The notes under the pieces: model-generated | Databases searched by the model: none | What the model saw: the letters and a program-made list of their open reading frames with translations, nothing else | What the model was told of the DNA's origin: nothing | Source: Batillaria attramentaria | Taxonomy: Eukaryota > Mollusca > Gastropoda > Batillariidae | NCBI GenBank assembly: GCA_018292915.2 | Contig: JACVVK020000395.1 | Span: 1-64,000 of the forward strand | Direction: 5' to 3' | DNA: 64,000 nt | Position numbers and translations under genes: made by a program | Shown here: in pieces, positions 39,427-50,803 of the stretch | How the letters are laid out: the number at the start of each line of letters is the position of its first letter | Position numbering within the stretch: the stretch's first letter is position 1

Positions 39427-39716
39427 GTGACCCGTTCTCACAAAAGGGACCATAAGTCGACAATTGTCAGTTTTGAGATATGTATGCCACTGCAATCTAC
39501 TGGTTATGCAGTTTAATTCAATATAACAATGAAAGCTGTACTACTAAAATTGACAGATATATCAGCAGTTGAATTTGCCTACTCACAAGGCGGCCATACC
39601 AAAGACATTACATTACCATGTAATGTCTTTGGCCATACTGACCCCCGGCACTCTTTTCGCCTGTAGCGGCGTTCGGCCTAGCGCGACTTACGGTCCCTTT
39701 CGAGAGAACGGGTCAC
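39427..39716. mobile_element. 290-bp MITE with internal hairpin
   Basis: The inverted ends GTGACCCGTTCTC are followed by AAAGGGACCRTAAGTCG, with AATT on both sides. A 14-bp-arm hairpin (CAAAGACATTACAT) lies inside at 39600-39631. Confidence 0.82.
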
Positions 39717-39980
39717 AATTATGCATACCGCAGGTGAAAAAAAAAAAGAGCTTTCAAAGGTTTGTAAAATGTCACTGTGAGTACTCGAAATGACAGCATT
39801 CAGAAATGACACCAATACATGCAAAGGTGTAGCTACTTTTTCGAATTTAATTTAGCTTGTGAAACTGCTTATGATTGTCTGCTCTGCTTTGTTTGATGCG
39901 TATTTGTGTTGCAAAGCTGTTGAACCAATAATCCCCATCTCTTGAAAAATAAAGTTTATATAGTTTTCTTTATCGTTCTC

Positions 39981-40018
<38 letters not shown>

Positions 40019-40557
40019 TTGCACGCAGAGGACCTACAAATCTTATACGCAGACACTGGAACATTTCTCTTCATTATGATCACCACAATCTCTCTCTGTG
40101 TCTTTTACACACACACACACACGTGCACACACACACACACCACACACACACGCACACACGCACACACACACACACACACGCACACGCACACACACACACA
40201 CGGAGTGGAGTGAAACTGTTTATTTTAATTATACTAATTTTGTAGAATATATACAGATATTCAACAGACATATTCTGAACTTCAGACTGCCAAGAAAAAA
40301 AAAAGCAGTTAACACATTAGAATTGCAGGTATATGTAAAACAAAATATCCCACATCCCACTTATTATCACCTTCATATCAATATACCTCTATTAATATGC
40401 ATATACTACAATATGATGGAATGTTGAAACTGTGTTCTTCATATTATTCAAACAGTTCAAATGCGTACGAACAGCAAAATTTCCAAAATATCTATATTAT
40501 ATTTCAACGGCCAAAATTTTTTAAACTAAAAGTCACCACTTCCATGAAATCAAAACA

Positions 40558-40649
40558 TTAACTCTTTGACGACGAAGCACAATTTCTAACACGCGATTTC
40601 CTATAGGAAATCGCGTGTTAGAAATTGTGCTTCGTCGTCAAAGAGTTAA
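40558..40649. repeat. perfect 92-bp palindrome
   Basis: Both 46-bp arms are exact complements with no spacer (centre CTA|TAG at 40603/40604). The ends are TTAA followed by CTCTTTGACGACGAAG. Confidence 0.95.
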
Positions 40650-41019
40650 AGAAATACTGTACAAGCTAAATTAACTTCAAAATCTAATTACAGTTTTGTG
40701 AACTCTTTTTCATGTACAGGGAATTCATCTGCTTTTGATCTAAACCAAGTTTATTTATCAGAAATGATTTGCTATCAACCAAGTGCATAAATTTATTTAT
40801 TTAATTTTCAAAAGTGACAAGGACACACAATGCCCAAGATTCTGTTTCTGTTTTCAGTAAACCGAAATGTCACAAGATATTACTATTCTTGCCACTGTTG
40901 TCATGATAATGTTTCATTTTTTGGTTCTCTCTATAAAAACTGTGACTAATTCCACATCTCCACTTGAAGGAAAGAGGAACACAATCTCTTGACTCTTGAT
41001 TTCAAGAATCACAACAACA

Positions 41020-41514
41020 CTGGCCCCCGTAGTGTAGTGGTTAGCACTTCGGACCATGGACCGGGAGACCCGGGTTCGAATCCCAGCCGAGACAAGCGGG
41101 ATTTTTCCTACCTAGGTCGGCTCCTACCCAGAGCGGGTGTGCTATGGGCCCGATGGGGAGGCTGTTGCCACACAGCCGAGCTTCACCCACTTCACGGGTG
41201 CGACTTTGGGGGTGCTTCCCTTGGTATGACACGTCTTATGATGTGGATGATTACACGGCCGGCACCGCAGGTGCCGTAGTTCCCGGGCCTGGTGAACGCC
41301 GGGATATTTATGACAGGAAGCGTGGAATGCGGCCCTGTCCCGCAGTCCCAAACCACATGGACCTCCATAGCATCATCTTACCATCATCCTCATCTCCATC
41401 ATCATGCATAATAAAAATTGCCCCAGCCTTCGAGCCCTCCGTGGATTCCACCCATGACCTGGGAGGAACACCACTGGAGCTGGCAAAAAAGAGTTGGGGC
41501 AGCAAAAAAAAAAT
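41020..41514 (+). mobile_element. 495-bp tRNA-derived SINE (family 2)
   Basis: The head CCCCCGTAGTGTAGTGGTTA with box B CGGGTTCGAATCCCAGCC resembles a tRNA of the TAGTGTAGTGGTTA class. A long body follows, with a 3' segment ending GTTGGGGCAGC and poly-A. The exact 11-bp target duplication TCACAACAACA is at 41009-41019 and 41515-41525. It lies downstream of the TRIM gene. Confidence 0.92.
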
Positions 41515-42059
41515 TCACAACAACAAAAACTAGAATGGCAAAGCCAAGTAACCCATGTGCGCTCATTTCAAGCACAAGAACCTGTCAGTAGTAAAAGCTA
41601 TGAATACTCAACTTCTCAACCATACCTGATTACAACAACGGTTGCCTATCTTTATGCACTAACAGCAAGCCTAAAAGTGTACTCAGCTAGCATGACCTTA
41701 ACCTCTAGTCCAGGTCGTTTGAAAGGGTCTGCTAAAAACAACAGATGTCGACAGTCGAGGAAGGGGGTTATAAGAGATTTTTCGACAACGTGTATCTAAA
41801 ATGGGGAAATAAGTTCTACAAACTTTACGACAGATTAAAACACAACTACATTAATGAGTTCAAATCACTGTAATAAAAAAACTGAAGACAAAGCTTGACA
41901 GCAAAAAAGTGGATAAAAAAAAAGAGCTTGCCTATTTTGGCTTTTTATTTTTATTTTTTTTTACTTTTTCATTTAAAAAAAAAAAATCTTAAAAAATCTG
42001 TTTTCTTAATTTTTTTCTTTACTCAAATAACCTGTGTGCCCACACCTGTCTGAAGTCTT

Positions 42060-42435
42060 GGTAAATATTCCAAATCAAACACAGATGCCAAAACGGTGAT
42101 AGGACAAAAAGTACAATACAACAGCAAGAAAAACAAATGCAGAGGGCGGGCGTACAGCGTAGACCCGTTATGAGGGGGGGGGGGGGGGGGGGGGGAGAAT
42201 TCATTCAAGTTTATGTGGATAAATCTGAGCTTGCCTTTTTGCCTTTTTTTTTTTTAATTTTTTTTTCAGTTAAAAAACAATTCTTTCCTTAATTTTTCTT
42301 AATTTTTTTTCCAGAAACACAGACACCAAAACAGTAATAGGACAAGAAGTACAATACAACAGCGAGAAAAAACAAATGCAGACAGAGAGTGGGCGTGTGA
42401 CGAGTAAGGCGTAGATCCGTTACAAGTTTGGCAAG
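42060..42435. repeat. diverged duplication beyond the TRIM stop codon
   Basis: ATAGGACAAAAAGTACAATA with CAACAGCAAGAAAAACAAAT near 42099 recurs near 42336, about 240 bp on, each ending in a GTAGAYCCGTTA motif. It is probably in the TRIM 3' UTR; minus-strand AATAAA candidates are at 41944-41955. Confidence 0.7.
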
Positions 42436-42496
42436 CGTGATCCTGCCAGCTTCCTGTAGTCAGCTTGGGAAACTTGTGTGTTCACTGGCCCTACCT
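42431..42496 (-). CDS. TRIM last exon, two possible ends
   Basis: Two acceptors overlap in ttgtaggtag. With exon 6 included, the acceptor before 42490 gives RASEHTSFPS and a stop at 42460. With exon 6 skipped, the acceptor four bases earlier gives VGPVNTQVSQADYRKLAGS + RLPNL and a stop near 42431. The second peptide looks more protein-like, but only transcripts can decide. Confidence 0.55.
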
Positions 42497-42688
42497 ACAA
42501 AACAAAGAAGACAGGAGAAAGGATTTTCTAAAATTGATCACTCTTTGCAACCAATTTAATCTTTAAAAAAAAAATTGAAAGTAGATCAGTTACACGTAAT
42601 TAAATTTTATTTAAACCCACAAAAAAAAAGAGAAAAAAAAGACAGAAAACTTTTTTTTTTAATTCACAATTTCAACCACAAACTTCAG

Positions 42689-42745
<57 letters not shown>

Positions 42746-45700
42746 CCTTTTTCTTGTGTTGGCAGACGGAGCAGAACCCCCAACAGCTCCACGTGCACTA
42801 GCTTCAGCCTCTGATGCCTGAAAATGGTACAGAAAAAACAAACAACTATTTCTTCTGTTCAAGACAACCATTTCGTCATGGGCTCAACAAACTAGACACG
42901 CATTTGTCCCATGCTGCTGTGCTTCAAAAGTTTCGATGACGCCTACTGTCAATCAAGCCACTGGCAATAGCACTTTTGTCCAAGCGGACTCACACTCCAA
43001 GACAGAAAAACATCCTGTCCAAGACAGCAGTGAAGGCCACCTAAAATTGTGCCACAATTCCGTGCCTTATGTGACATCTTACCTGCTGTTCAAGGTCTTG
43101 AGGTGGCTCGCTGGAGGCTGGGCCTCCTAGAAATGCCCGCTCAAGGTCGGAGGTCACCTCGTCCACGATGCTCCTCATGGACGCTGCTTCGCTTTGCATC
43201 TGGGCTGCTGAGAGAAACCAAGGAGGTCAAGAGAGGTCATCTTCTCCCTCAAATGCAAGAAAATGAATTGGAATGAAAGAAACAAAAATAGATGAATAAA
43301 AAGAAAAGAATAAACGCGAAGTTAAATTTATAAAATATAAAATTTTGGTGGGCAAACATTTTGGTTAACAACAAGATGCTAATTAACCCTTTGAGTTAAT
43401 TAACCCTGCAGTTCTAGTGCAGGGTCAATATGCATGTTGTAGATACTTTCCATAATGTCTTTGCCATGCAACAAAAGCAGCAGCACTCAATCATTTGAAT
43501 CAATCATCCGTCTCCCAAAGGGGGCAAAAACACAACAACAACAACAACAACAAAACTACCGTAATTCACAGACATGCCGTTTCGTTATATAGGCCGCAAC
43601 CCATACTTTAAAAGAAAAGAAAACAGAAATGTATCAGAAGTATTGCTGGATTAGCTGCACCGAAACAGATTATCAATACTGTACTCTCAGGGCTGAGATT
43701 TAGCAAGCCAGGCTAAGGAGCCAGCTGGGCTCCTAACCTGGGAAGTTGAGGTTGCCAGAAAATTTTTCAGGTTGCCAGACCCTTTGATTGAAAATGCGGT
43801 CCTATTTTAAATTGTATAACTATAAACAAGAAAACTTTCAACAACAACACTTTCATTTTTGTGCACTCTCCTTCTGGCAACAATCTCTGTGTCCAACTGA
43901 CCGGCTGCTCATGGTTTTTGATCGAATCAAGTTTAAAGAAATTTGTGCCGATTACAGCGTGTGTCAAGAGTCCGTGTACAGGCACGGAATCTCTACCACT
44001 GGCGGTAATTTTCAGGTCGCCGGCCAGGCAAATAGTACCGTAAATCGAGTTCGCCGGACACCATTTTTAGGGGCCATTGGCGAGTTGGCGAGCATTAAAG
44101 CTCAGCGCTGTACTCTACAAAAAGTGAAAGTGAAGCATTAGCTACAGGGGTCATTTTGAAGAAACGCAGCCGCGGCTTATTGTCTGTGAATTACAGCATG
44201 CACGAAATATGTCAGTATGCACATCTGCTGTATACATTTATCAAACAAAGAACGAAAGAAAGAAGAGGGAGAAAGGAAAGACGAAGACCTGCTGTCGAAG
44301 ATGCCGCAGCATGTTGCTGATGTGCATGGCGATGGTGGTGGTGGTGGTGCGTGGGACGCTGGTTGTGGTGGCGGACACGACGTTGTTGGGGCTGACCCTG
44401 ACGTCCACCTGCCATGGCTTCAGCACGCTCGTTGATGGCTGCCACATGGTCGCGGTTGTACTCCTCATACCTGTGAAGCGCGGCCTCTGTAAACAAAACA
44501 GCGACATTCAGGCATGCAAATCAAAGGCACGGTACTTCATGCATGAACACTTACACTTTCACACGCGCATACACACACAAGGGTGGGTGGGTGGATGTTT
44601 GGGGGTTTAACGTCCTTTTCCACCACATACGGGTGATATCAAAGACGGGGATATACACACAAACACATGTGTGCACAGACACATAACAAAATAAACAAGA
44701 ACGTAACAACTGAAAAAAAAAAATCACAGCAAGAAAAGAACAACAAAACCCAAAGCCAACGCATGGACACGGCCCCATCACTGTTTTTTTGTTTGTTTTT
44801 TTTTTCCTTTTGCACAGGCGTCCACACCTGAACTCGCCTTGGCTAGCAAAAGCAAGGGAAATAACCCCAAGAAACCACCACTTCCAAGTCAGTGGCAGTG
44901 TCCTTACCTCCCTTCCAAAACCATGAGGAGGTAGGAGGTGAGAGGTGGAGGGGGGACATTTTTAGCCATAGGAGGAAATCAACCAAAAGGTGGAAGATTT
45001 TAAACCCCCAATACCCACACCCCTGAGGAGGTGGGAGGTGGGGGGGGGGGGAGTTGGTCCTGCTTGTACAATTGTTTGCTTTTTGCAGAAATTGCCCCCC
45101 CCCCCCCCCCCCAACAGAATGGCTGAAAAAAAAAAAAAAAAACTCAAGCAACACGGAGACACACAGACACAGACAGACAGACACACAAACACACACACTA
45201 CCTGCTTCTTGAAGTGACACAATTTCCTTGAGTTTGTCGCTGAAGGCACGTACTAGCTCTGCCTGGTGATGCAGCCTCTCTTGCCCTGGTAAGTTGTTTG
45301 CTTCAGCGAGCTCTCTCTTCAGTTTTGCCTGCTCGTCACGGAGTCGAAACTGAATCATGTCCATCGCATGATCAATTTCTGAGCGTGTTGTCTCTGCCAT
45401 GGCTGCTGCTTCCTTCTCTTTGACACGGACAAATTCCTCTTCCTGTGACAGACGGTAAGTGTGAGGATGACACTGATGTCCAAAGCATGGCTGACAAGAA
45501 ACGATTTTGTGTGTAAATCAACAAACCTGTTTTGGGTGATTAATCTCAGATGAGGTTGTGAAGATTGCCATTTTGTGTGTGGACAGTAGGAAAACATGAC
45601 TTTTTGTAATAAAGATGAAGGTGTCACGCATATAGAAGCTCACATGATTAGTTGAAGTGGATTATCATGAAAGAAACCACTTGATGTTTCAGTTTTTTCC

Positions 45701-47180
45701 GCAGCTACCTCGTCTCGAACATTATGTATACCACGAGCATTCGGACTCTTATTCCTCTTGTAGCATACATTTTCTGTGACATTTTATTTTCTGGTAGGGT
45801 GAGTAGTAACTTCTGCACCCCTAAAAATTTTGCGCACTGATTGTGAGAAAATGATGCATCGGGCAGTTGAAAGTGCCTGACATTAAGAAGAATATCAGTC
45901 AAAGCATGTGCTCACGTACTGGCATTTAAAGGTACATATATACCCACAAATACTCCGCAGAGATTTTCCTGCGCAATCATTCTTTTATGTGATTCAAGCA
46001 GATCAGAATAAAAATTCACCCCCAAAAGCGACAAAACTATGCACTGGCCCTGACGTATGAGTTCCAAATGTTTAACCAGACCGTGTTTTTGTGAACTCCT
46101 AAAAAGTCATAACTCACACTCTATGTTTCCCTACTATTTTCGGACACAAGGCACTTGCAGTTAACTAACTGAAAATTTGCACTGTTGAGTGGTGTATATT
46201 CAAGTAACACGGTGCTTCTGCGGGTATACTGTTCAACATAAAGTTTTGAACATGATCAGGGTGCCATAAATTTCGGAATCAGGCACAAAGTCACAAAATA
46301 AATGACTGCATGAGCTATGCAAGTCAAATGTAAATTCGATGGACAGAAGCAAACCTTTTTCAAGTGAAACCTTGAAATACAGCTACAGAAAAGGGCTGAA
46401 AATACCATAGCATACGGTACATGTCAATGGTATTACACGTACTTTCAGGCAAAAATATGGCACAGTGTGGTATAGTTCGCCCATTAGGGGGGTAAATGTA
46501 TACCAGTCATGCACAAGGTGGGGGCAAATGTATACCACTCGTCCACTGGGAGGGGTGACTGCATCCCCGCTGCGCGAGTCAGGGTGCGATTGTATACCAG
46601 GATTGGGTCTTGCGTGAAGAAGCCATTTTAGATTTTGATTTAAGCGACTCACCATAAAAATATGTCCATAAGATGATTGAAGCATTAAGTTAAATCTGTT
46701 TTGTTTGTGACAGTTTCATTTCGATCACTTCAATCGTAGTCATGCACAACACACCAGAACGGTGTGTGCATGTGACTATCGCACAGCTGTGAGTGGCGTC
46801 ATCTTTCAACTGGACGATGTCTGATAAAAACCCAAGATGCCCTTTTTCAATTTCAACTAAGTCTTTTCCGAGCACTTTCCTTCCGATTCTCAACAGGTTC
46901 AATGGCCATTCGGATGGTATCCACAGTCTTGAAATGTTCTATTAATTCGCCCTAGGGCTCTTCTACCCTGCGATTTTCTGCCATTTTGCGGAAACGCCGG
47001 TGCCAGTTTCTGAACACAGCTCGGAAATCACGCAAGAGTTGCCCGACCCAGCTGTTGGTCTACAATTGCACCCGCATGTGCGCAGCAGGGATACAATCGC
47101 CCCTCCCAGTGGACAACTAGTAACAGTTACCTCCCTTACGCATAACTGGTATAAATACTCATTATTATTATTATTATTAT

Positions 47181-47232
<52 letters not shown>

Positions 47233-47262
47233 CAAACCATACCAACTGAGCCATAGTGTATG

Positions 47263-47315
<53 letters not shown>

Positions 47316-50163
47316 AGACAAACAAAGAGAAAGACAGACAGAAATAAACAGACTACCAAGTTTGAAAAATAAATGCATATCTAAATTCCGAAATTTAAAT
47401 AGCTGAGCTGACCCTTCGCACCACGTGATTGTAATACGTTTATGTCCTGTGTGTGAGAGAATGCGTTGTGATTCACGTGAGCGTGCGTGTTGGGTTTAGC
47501 TCGCGGCACTTTGAGCCAAAATATTGGGATAAAGCGCCTTATTAATGCGATTATTATTATTATTATTATTATAGTACCTGACGTAAAAACTCCTCCTCTT
47601 TTTTCAGTCGGTCTGCCTGTTCTCGCAGAACTTTCCTGCTGTTTTCCGCTGCCTCGTCCATGGTGATGATCTTGCATGAAGCATGTTTAGCGTTGATACA
47701 CAAAAGGCAGGCCCCAGTATTGTGGTCGTTGCAGAAGTAGTCCCTGAAGTTCAGCCCCGGGTGATGTGCGCATTTCTCACGTTTCTCTTCGGCCACACGC
47801 TGCGGAGTCAGCTCGGCCAGCAGCTCTATGGTGTGTTTCTTGGGAGGGATGTACGGTACGTTGCTGAGAGGAGAGGCAGCCTCTGAAAAGAACAAGGCAT
47901 CCTCCTTGAACACACAGTGTAGTGTTTTTCTTCTGCTATGTCGCTCTCTCGGTGCACTCGCAGAGAAGACACGGGATACAACAGGATAGAACTCCAATAC
48001 TTTATTAACAGAATATGCGTGTAGAACAAATTCATGAAAGAAGAAGAAGAACCCAGAACACTGTGCAGGGCTGCTTATGTACTAAACAGGTCAGATATAG
48101 AACATTCCTCAACTTACTGGCAAGTACGGAATCTTTCCAAGGAGACGTAATCTACTGACGTTAATGCACCAGCATGTTCTGGGATATGGTCTAGAAATTT
48201 CCATAAAAATGCAGTGGCTTTTCGCGATCTCTACAACACACGGGATCACAGAATGCTTCTGCAAATGGTTTCTTGGGTTTATTTAATTCGTCCAGTCACC
48301 TTTGTAAGGAAGTTCAGGCGGAACCGCATGGTTATCCATCAGGGCCCATGGTCCGAAAGGAGGAAAAGTTTGCAGCAGTGACAAAGTGGAAAAGCCATGA
48401 AAATGTGTCTGCAAAGCTATGGTAAGGGGGGAGGGGGGGAGGGGGAGGGGGGGCGTTTGTTTTAGAATTACATGTAGACTAAAATCTGTGGAACTTGCTG
48501 CATGATAGGAAGTGCTTCAGAGGACGTAACACTTGTTTTTTTTTTCCTTAGGGAGGGAAATCTATTGCCAATGGAGGAAAAGTTTTAGCCAATGGAGGTA
48601 ATCCTCCAAACAGAAGGTTTTACGCCCTGACCTACACAGGGCCATCCATGCTTTTTTCCTTTTTCTAGCATGCGTAATGTATACTTAGTGTGTTCTTTGC
48701 GTCGCATTTATACCCTTCAAACCCTTATGCATGGAATGGAATCTATAAAATGCACGCTTGCTATTTATCCATTCATGTGTACAATGAATGTACACAAGGA
48801 CAAGACAGCCACCATAAAAGGATCAGCACATCGACTTGACGCTATTTGGTGAGGGAAAATTAATAGCCAAATTTCTGCCCACCAGGTGATTTGAACCTGA
48901 TATCTCAGTTCACCATTAGTCTAAATCAGTTCAAGTGACAGGGATACAATGCGTGTGGAAAACTTTTCATCAAATGCGCTGAATCTGTGCATCAGACTCA
49001 GTCACTTGGGTCACTGTGTAGCATCCGAGACCATTGTGGTGACTGTGGCCAGCGTGTAAGTTGTTCTAGAAGTGTACCGCGTACTGAGCAGACGACGGTA
49101 TTTGGTTGCAGACTGAGGACCACCTAGACGTCACTGATTGGTTGCTATGTTTATCAGCTTTTTCACGTTCCGGTCCGAGTTTAAAAAATGGCTCAAAGAA
49201 AGTCATATATTTCTCTACCAGCAGAAGCCACAAAGTCACGAAAACGGTCGCAATGGCCAAATGAAACATCCTTCCATCTGGTAAACAGCTTTAAAGCTTC
49301 GAAAGTGGCAGTTTTCCACCTAACTGGCGTTACGAACACAGAACATAGAACATCATTAAAGGCACTATTGCTACCATCACAAAGCCAACCCTGTTCCAGG
49401 GGCGGCGATCCTCTAGCCCCTGCAACAATGCCAAATCGGGTTAACCTAGGCATCATGCATAATAAAAATTGCCCCAGCTTTCGAGCCCTCTGCAGATTTC
49501 ACTCATGACCAGGGAGGAACAACACTGGAGCTGGCAAAGAGCTGGGGCGCCAAAAACAAAAGACAACAACAACAAAAAAGGAAAATGACACTGTGCAAGT
49601 GTTTCAAATTGACTGGTACCTTCATTATCACTGTCTGCAGTGGAGGCCGCCTTGGGCTCGGAAGGTACTCTTGGAGCTGACGCGCTTTCAGTTCCACCTG
49701 CCAGTCTTGCTGCTGCCTTTGAGGCTTTCCTCGTTGTCACTTTGGAGTGCTTGCGTCGGCATTTCTTGCAATACTTCACAGAACAGTCTAGGCAAAAACT
49801 GTTGGCATCTGCTCCACACTTGAAACACAAGTGGGGACCATCAAAAACCTGTACACATTCGACCATTGCGATGATGGTGGTGTCGGTGGGCAACGCTTTC
49901 GCTATCTCTTCCGGGCTCATGGTGGACGGAAGCTGACATATGGTCTCGTCGGTAATGTTATACCGACACACAGGGCATGTCGCGGGCAAGGAGTTGGCTG
50001 TGACCCAGTCGATGAGGCATCGCTCACAGATGAGATGAGCGCAGGGCAGGATTTTCGGGTCGGAGGCGTACAGGTCCAGACAAACTGGGCACTTGATGTG
50101 CCCCCACGGACTGTCCTCGTCAATCTCAAGTTCTTGCTCCAAAGCTTTCGCTGCTGCTGCCAT
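42460..50163 (-). CDS. TRIM/RBCC-type RING finger protein (probable E3 ubiquitin ligase), seven exons
   Basis: Exons on the minus strand: 50163-49620, 47882-47578, 45442-45202, 44486-44289, 43207-43083, 42817-42747 and 42490-42460, all GT-AG and in phase, about 504 residues. Domains: a C3HC4 RING at residues 25-66 (C25, C28, C41, H43, C46, C49, C63, C66); a B-box1-like CxxC...CxxC...CxxCxxxH at 113-139; a Ser/Ala-rich linker; a B-box2 (CAHH..., CLLC, H) in exon 2; a charged coiled coil spanning exons 2-3 (ending KKEEEFLRQ, resuming EEEFVRVKEKEA); then a Gln/His-rich stretch (THHHHHHRHAHQQH) in exon 4 and an Ala/Ser-rich tail. RING/B-box/coiled-coil proteins usually act as E3 ubiquitin ligases that self-associate through the coil. 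No SPRY, NHL or filamin domain is seen, so the substrate cannot be guessed. The C-terminal splice choice is uncertain. Confidence 0.88.
42747..42817 (-). CDS. TRIM exon 6 (possibly alternative)
   Basis: The acceptor is attttcag and the donor GTAGTG. It encodes ASEAEASARGAVGGSAPSAN + TRK. It is 71 nt long, so including or skipping it changes the reading frame of the last exon. The donor abuts a (CA)n tract in the intron. Confidence 0.6.
43083..43207 (-). CDS. TRIM exon 5
   Basis: The acceptor is tttctctcag and the donor GTAAGA. It encodes AQMQSEAASMRSIVDEVTSD, LERAFLGGP and EPPQDLEQQ. It is open and in phase from exon 4 and ends in phase 0. No known domain was recognised. Confidence 0.78.
43560..44194. 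mobile_element. possible inverted-repeat element in TRIM intron 4
   Basis: GTAATTCACAGACA at 43561-43574 and its complement at 44181-44194 enclose 600 bp without a convincing frame. No target duplication is clear. Confidence 0.5.
44289..44486 (-). CDS. TRIM exon 4: helix end and His/Gln-rich tract
   Basis: The acceptor is gtttacag and the donor GTCTTC, which is weak beyond the GT. It encodes EAALHRYEEYNRDHVAAINE, then GGRQGQPQQRRVRHHNQRP and six consecutive histidines inside a basic low-complexity stretch. The phase agrees with both neighbours. Confidence 0.8.
44581..44651 (-). mobile_element. SINE family 1 tail fragment in FECH-distal TRIM region
   Basis: The reverse complement of the GATATCACCCGTATGTGGTG / GGAAAAGGACGTTAAACC tail lies just upstream of TRIM exon 4, inside intron 3. 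Confidence 0.85.
45202..45442 (-). CDS. TRIM exon 3: coiled coil
   Basis: The acceptor is ctgtcacag and the donor GTAGTG. It encodes EEEFVRVKEKEAAAMAETTR, MIQFRLRDEQAKLKRELAEA and ELVRAFSDKLKEIVSLQEA: long, charged and without prolines except one (LPGQ), fitting the RBCC coiled coil. Confidence 0.9.
46480..47155. repeat. inverted pair of ~130-bp repeats in TRIM intron 2
   Basis: 46480-46615 and the complement of 47039-47155 share GTCCACTGGGAGGGG, CCCCGCTGCGC-like and GGTGCRATTGTAKACCA segments. They could be two opposed copies of a short element. Confidence 0.65.
47182..47310. repeat. poly-C run of 49 followed by (GA)n, TRIM intron 2
   Basis: 49 uninterrupted C at 47182-47230, then (GA)n from 47266. 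(TTA)n precedes it. Confidence 0.95.
47370..47572 (+). mobile_element. SINE family 3, 5'-truncated, in TRIM intron 2
   Basis: It shares AAATTCCGAAATTTAAATAG, the CACGTGATTGTAAT region and the AAAGCGCC...(TTA)n end with the 55.5-kb copy. Its tail runs up to the TRIM exon 2 donor. Confidence 0.85.
47578..47882 (-). CDS. TRIM exon 2: B-box2 and start of coiled coil
   Basis: The acceptor is cttttcag and the donor GTACTA. It encodes IPPKKHTIELLAELTPQRVA, then the B-box2 zinc ligands in CAHHPGLNFRDYFCNDHN and ACLLCINAKHASC, then the start of a heptad-like charged helix (SRKVLREQADRLKKEEEFLR). Confidence 0.92.
49442..49585 (+). mobile_element. SINE family 2, 5'-truncated, in TRIM intron 1
   Basis: It matches the last ~140 bp of the 41020-41514 element (CATAATAAAAATTGCCCCAG, GGAGGAACAACACTGGAGCT) and ends in an AAC/A-rich tail. 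It abuts TRIM exon 1 closely, so the exon 1 frame reads into it. Confidence 0.88.
49620..50163 (-). CDS. TRIM exon 1: RING and B-box1
   Basis: The ATG is at 50163-50161 and the donor GTACCA begins at 49619. It encodes MAAAAKALEQELEIDEDSPW, then the C3HC4 RING (KCPVCLDLYASD...LPCAHLICERCLIDW...CPVCR), the B-box1-like zinc cluster and a linker rich in S, A and P. The open frame runs on to 49453 into the intron; that extension is not coding. Confidence 0.92.
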
Positions 50164-50803
50164 GTTGGGAATGTTGTAGCGCTGGATTCACCAGGCGATT
50201 ATAACGGCTCCCTGGAACACACAGAAACAGTCGTTCAGGTCAAAACACTGAGTGCCACCGACTATAACGACAGATAAATTTAAACATACAAAAACTACTT
50301 TTCCATAATTGTCTAACACCTATCCCACCGCCCAGGGCAGCAACAACACACACACACATGCTCATGCATGCCACTCTGGCTTGCAAGAGCACACACACGA
50401 ACTTAAAAAAAAAAACACTCTCATTTGATAAAACATACTGTCAGCCTAGTACTATCTAGCCAAAATCGCCTGGGCGCTGTTTGTTTACCCGCAACACTGA
50501 ACAGGAAGTAAATTTAGTTTCGATTTCTCCGCTGTCTGTTGATCTAGAACAATGGAGCTCGCAATGATGTGTTCACCTCTCGTCCACAAGATATCATAAC
50601 ACCACGAAGCACTTAAGCTATTGATAAATCATATGCTCAACGGGAACTGAAAGCCTAGACGTGTTTTCTGTTCTTAACAGACGAAAACTAAACACTACCG
50701 CAAACTGCCAAGTGTCAAGGGAGGCGGAAATCGAGACGCCTAAAAATAGAATGGGCACGTGACTTGTACCAGGGGGACCAACTCTTACTTCGCTCCAGCA
50801 AGC
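50164..50803. promoter_or_regulatory. 640-bp divergent promoter region between TRIM and FECH
   Basis: The region separates two start codons pointing away from each other, so both promoters, and both 5' UTRs, must lie here. A CACGTG E-box (50756-50761, in GGGCACGTGACTTG) stands 43 bp upstream of the FECH start, and an ETS-like AACAGGAAGTAA lies near 50500. No TATA box is in a convincing position for either gene. Whether control is truly shared is inference. Confidence 0.5.

Noticed and set aside
49453..49619. Extension of TRIM exon 1 frame to a 236-residue protein
   Set aside because: The donor at 49619 joins in phase to a B-box2 exon; the extension reads into a SINE fragment.
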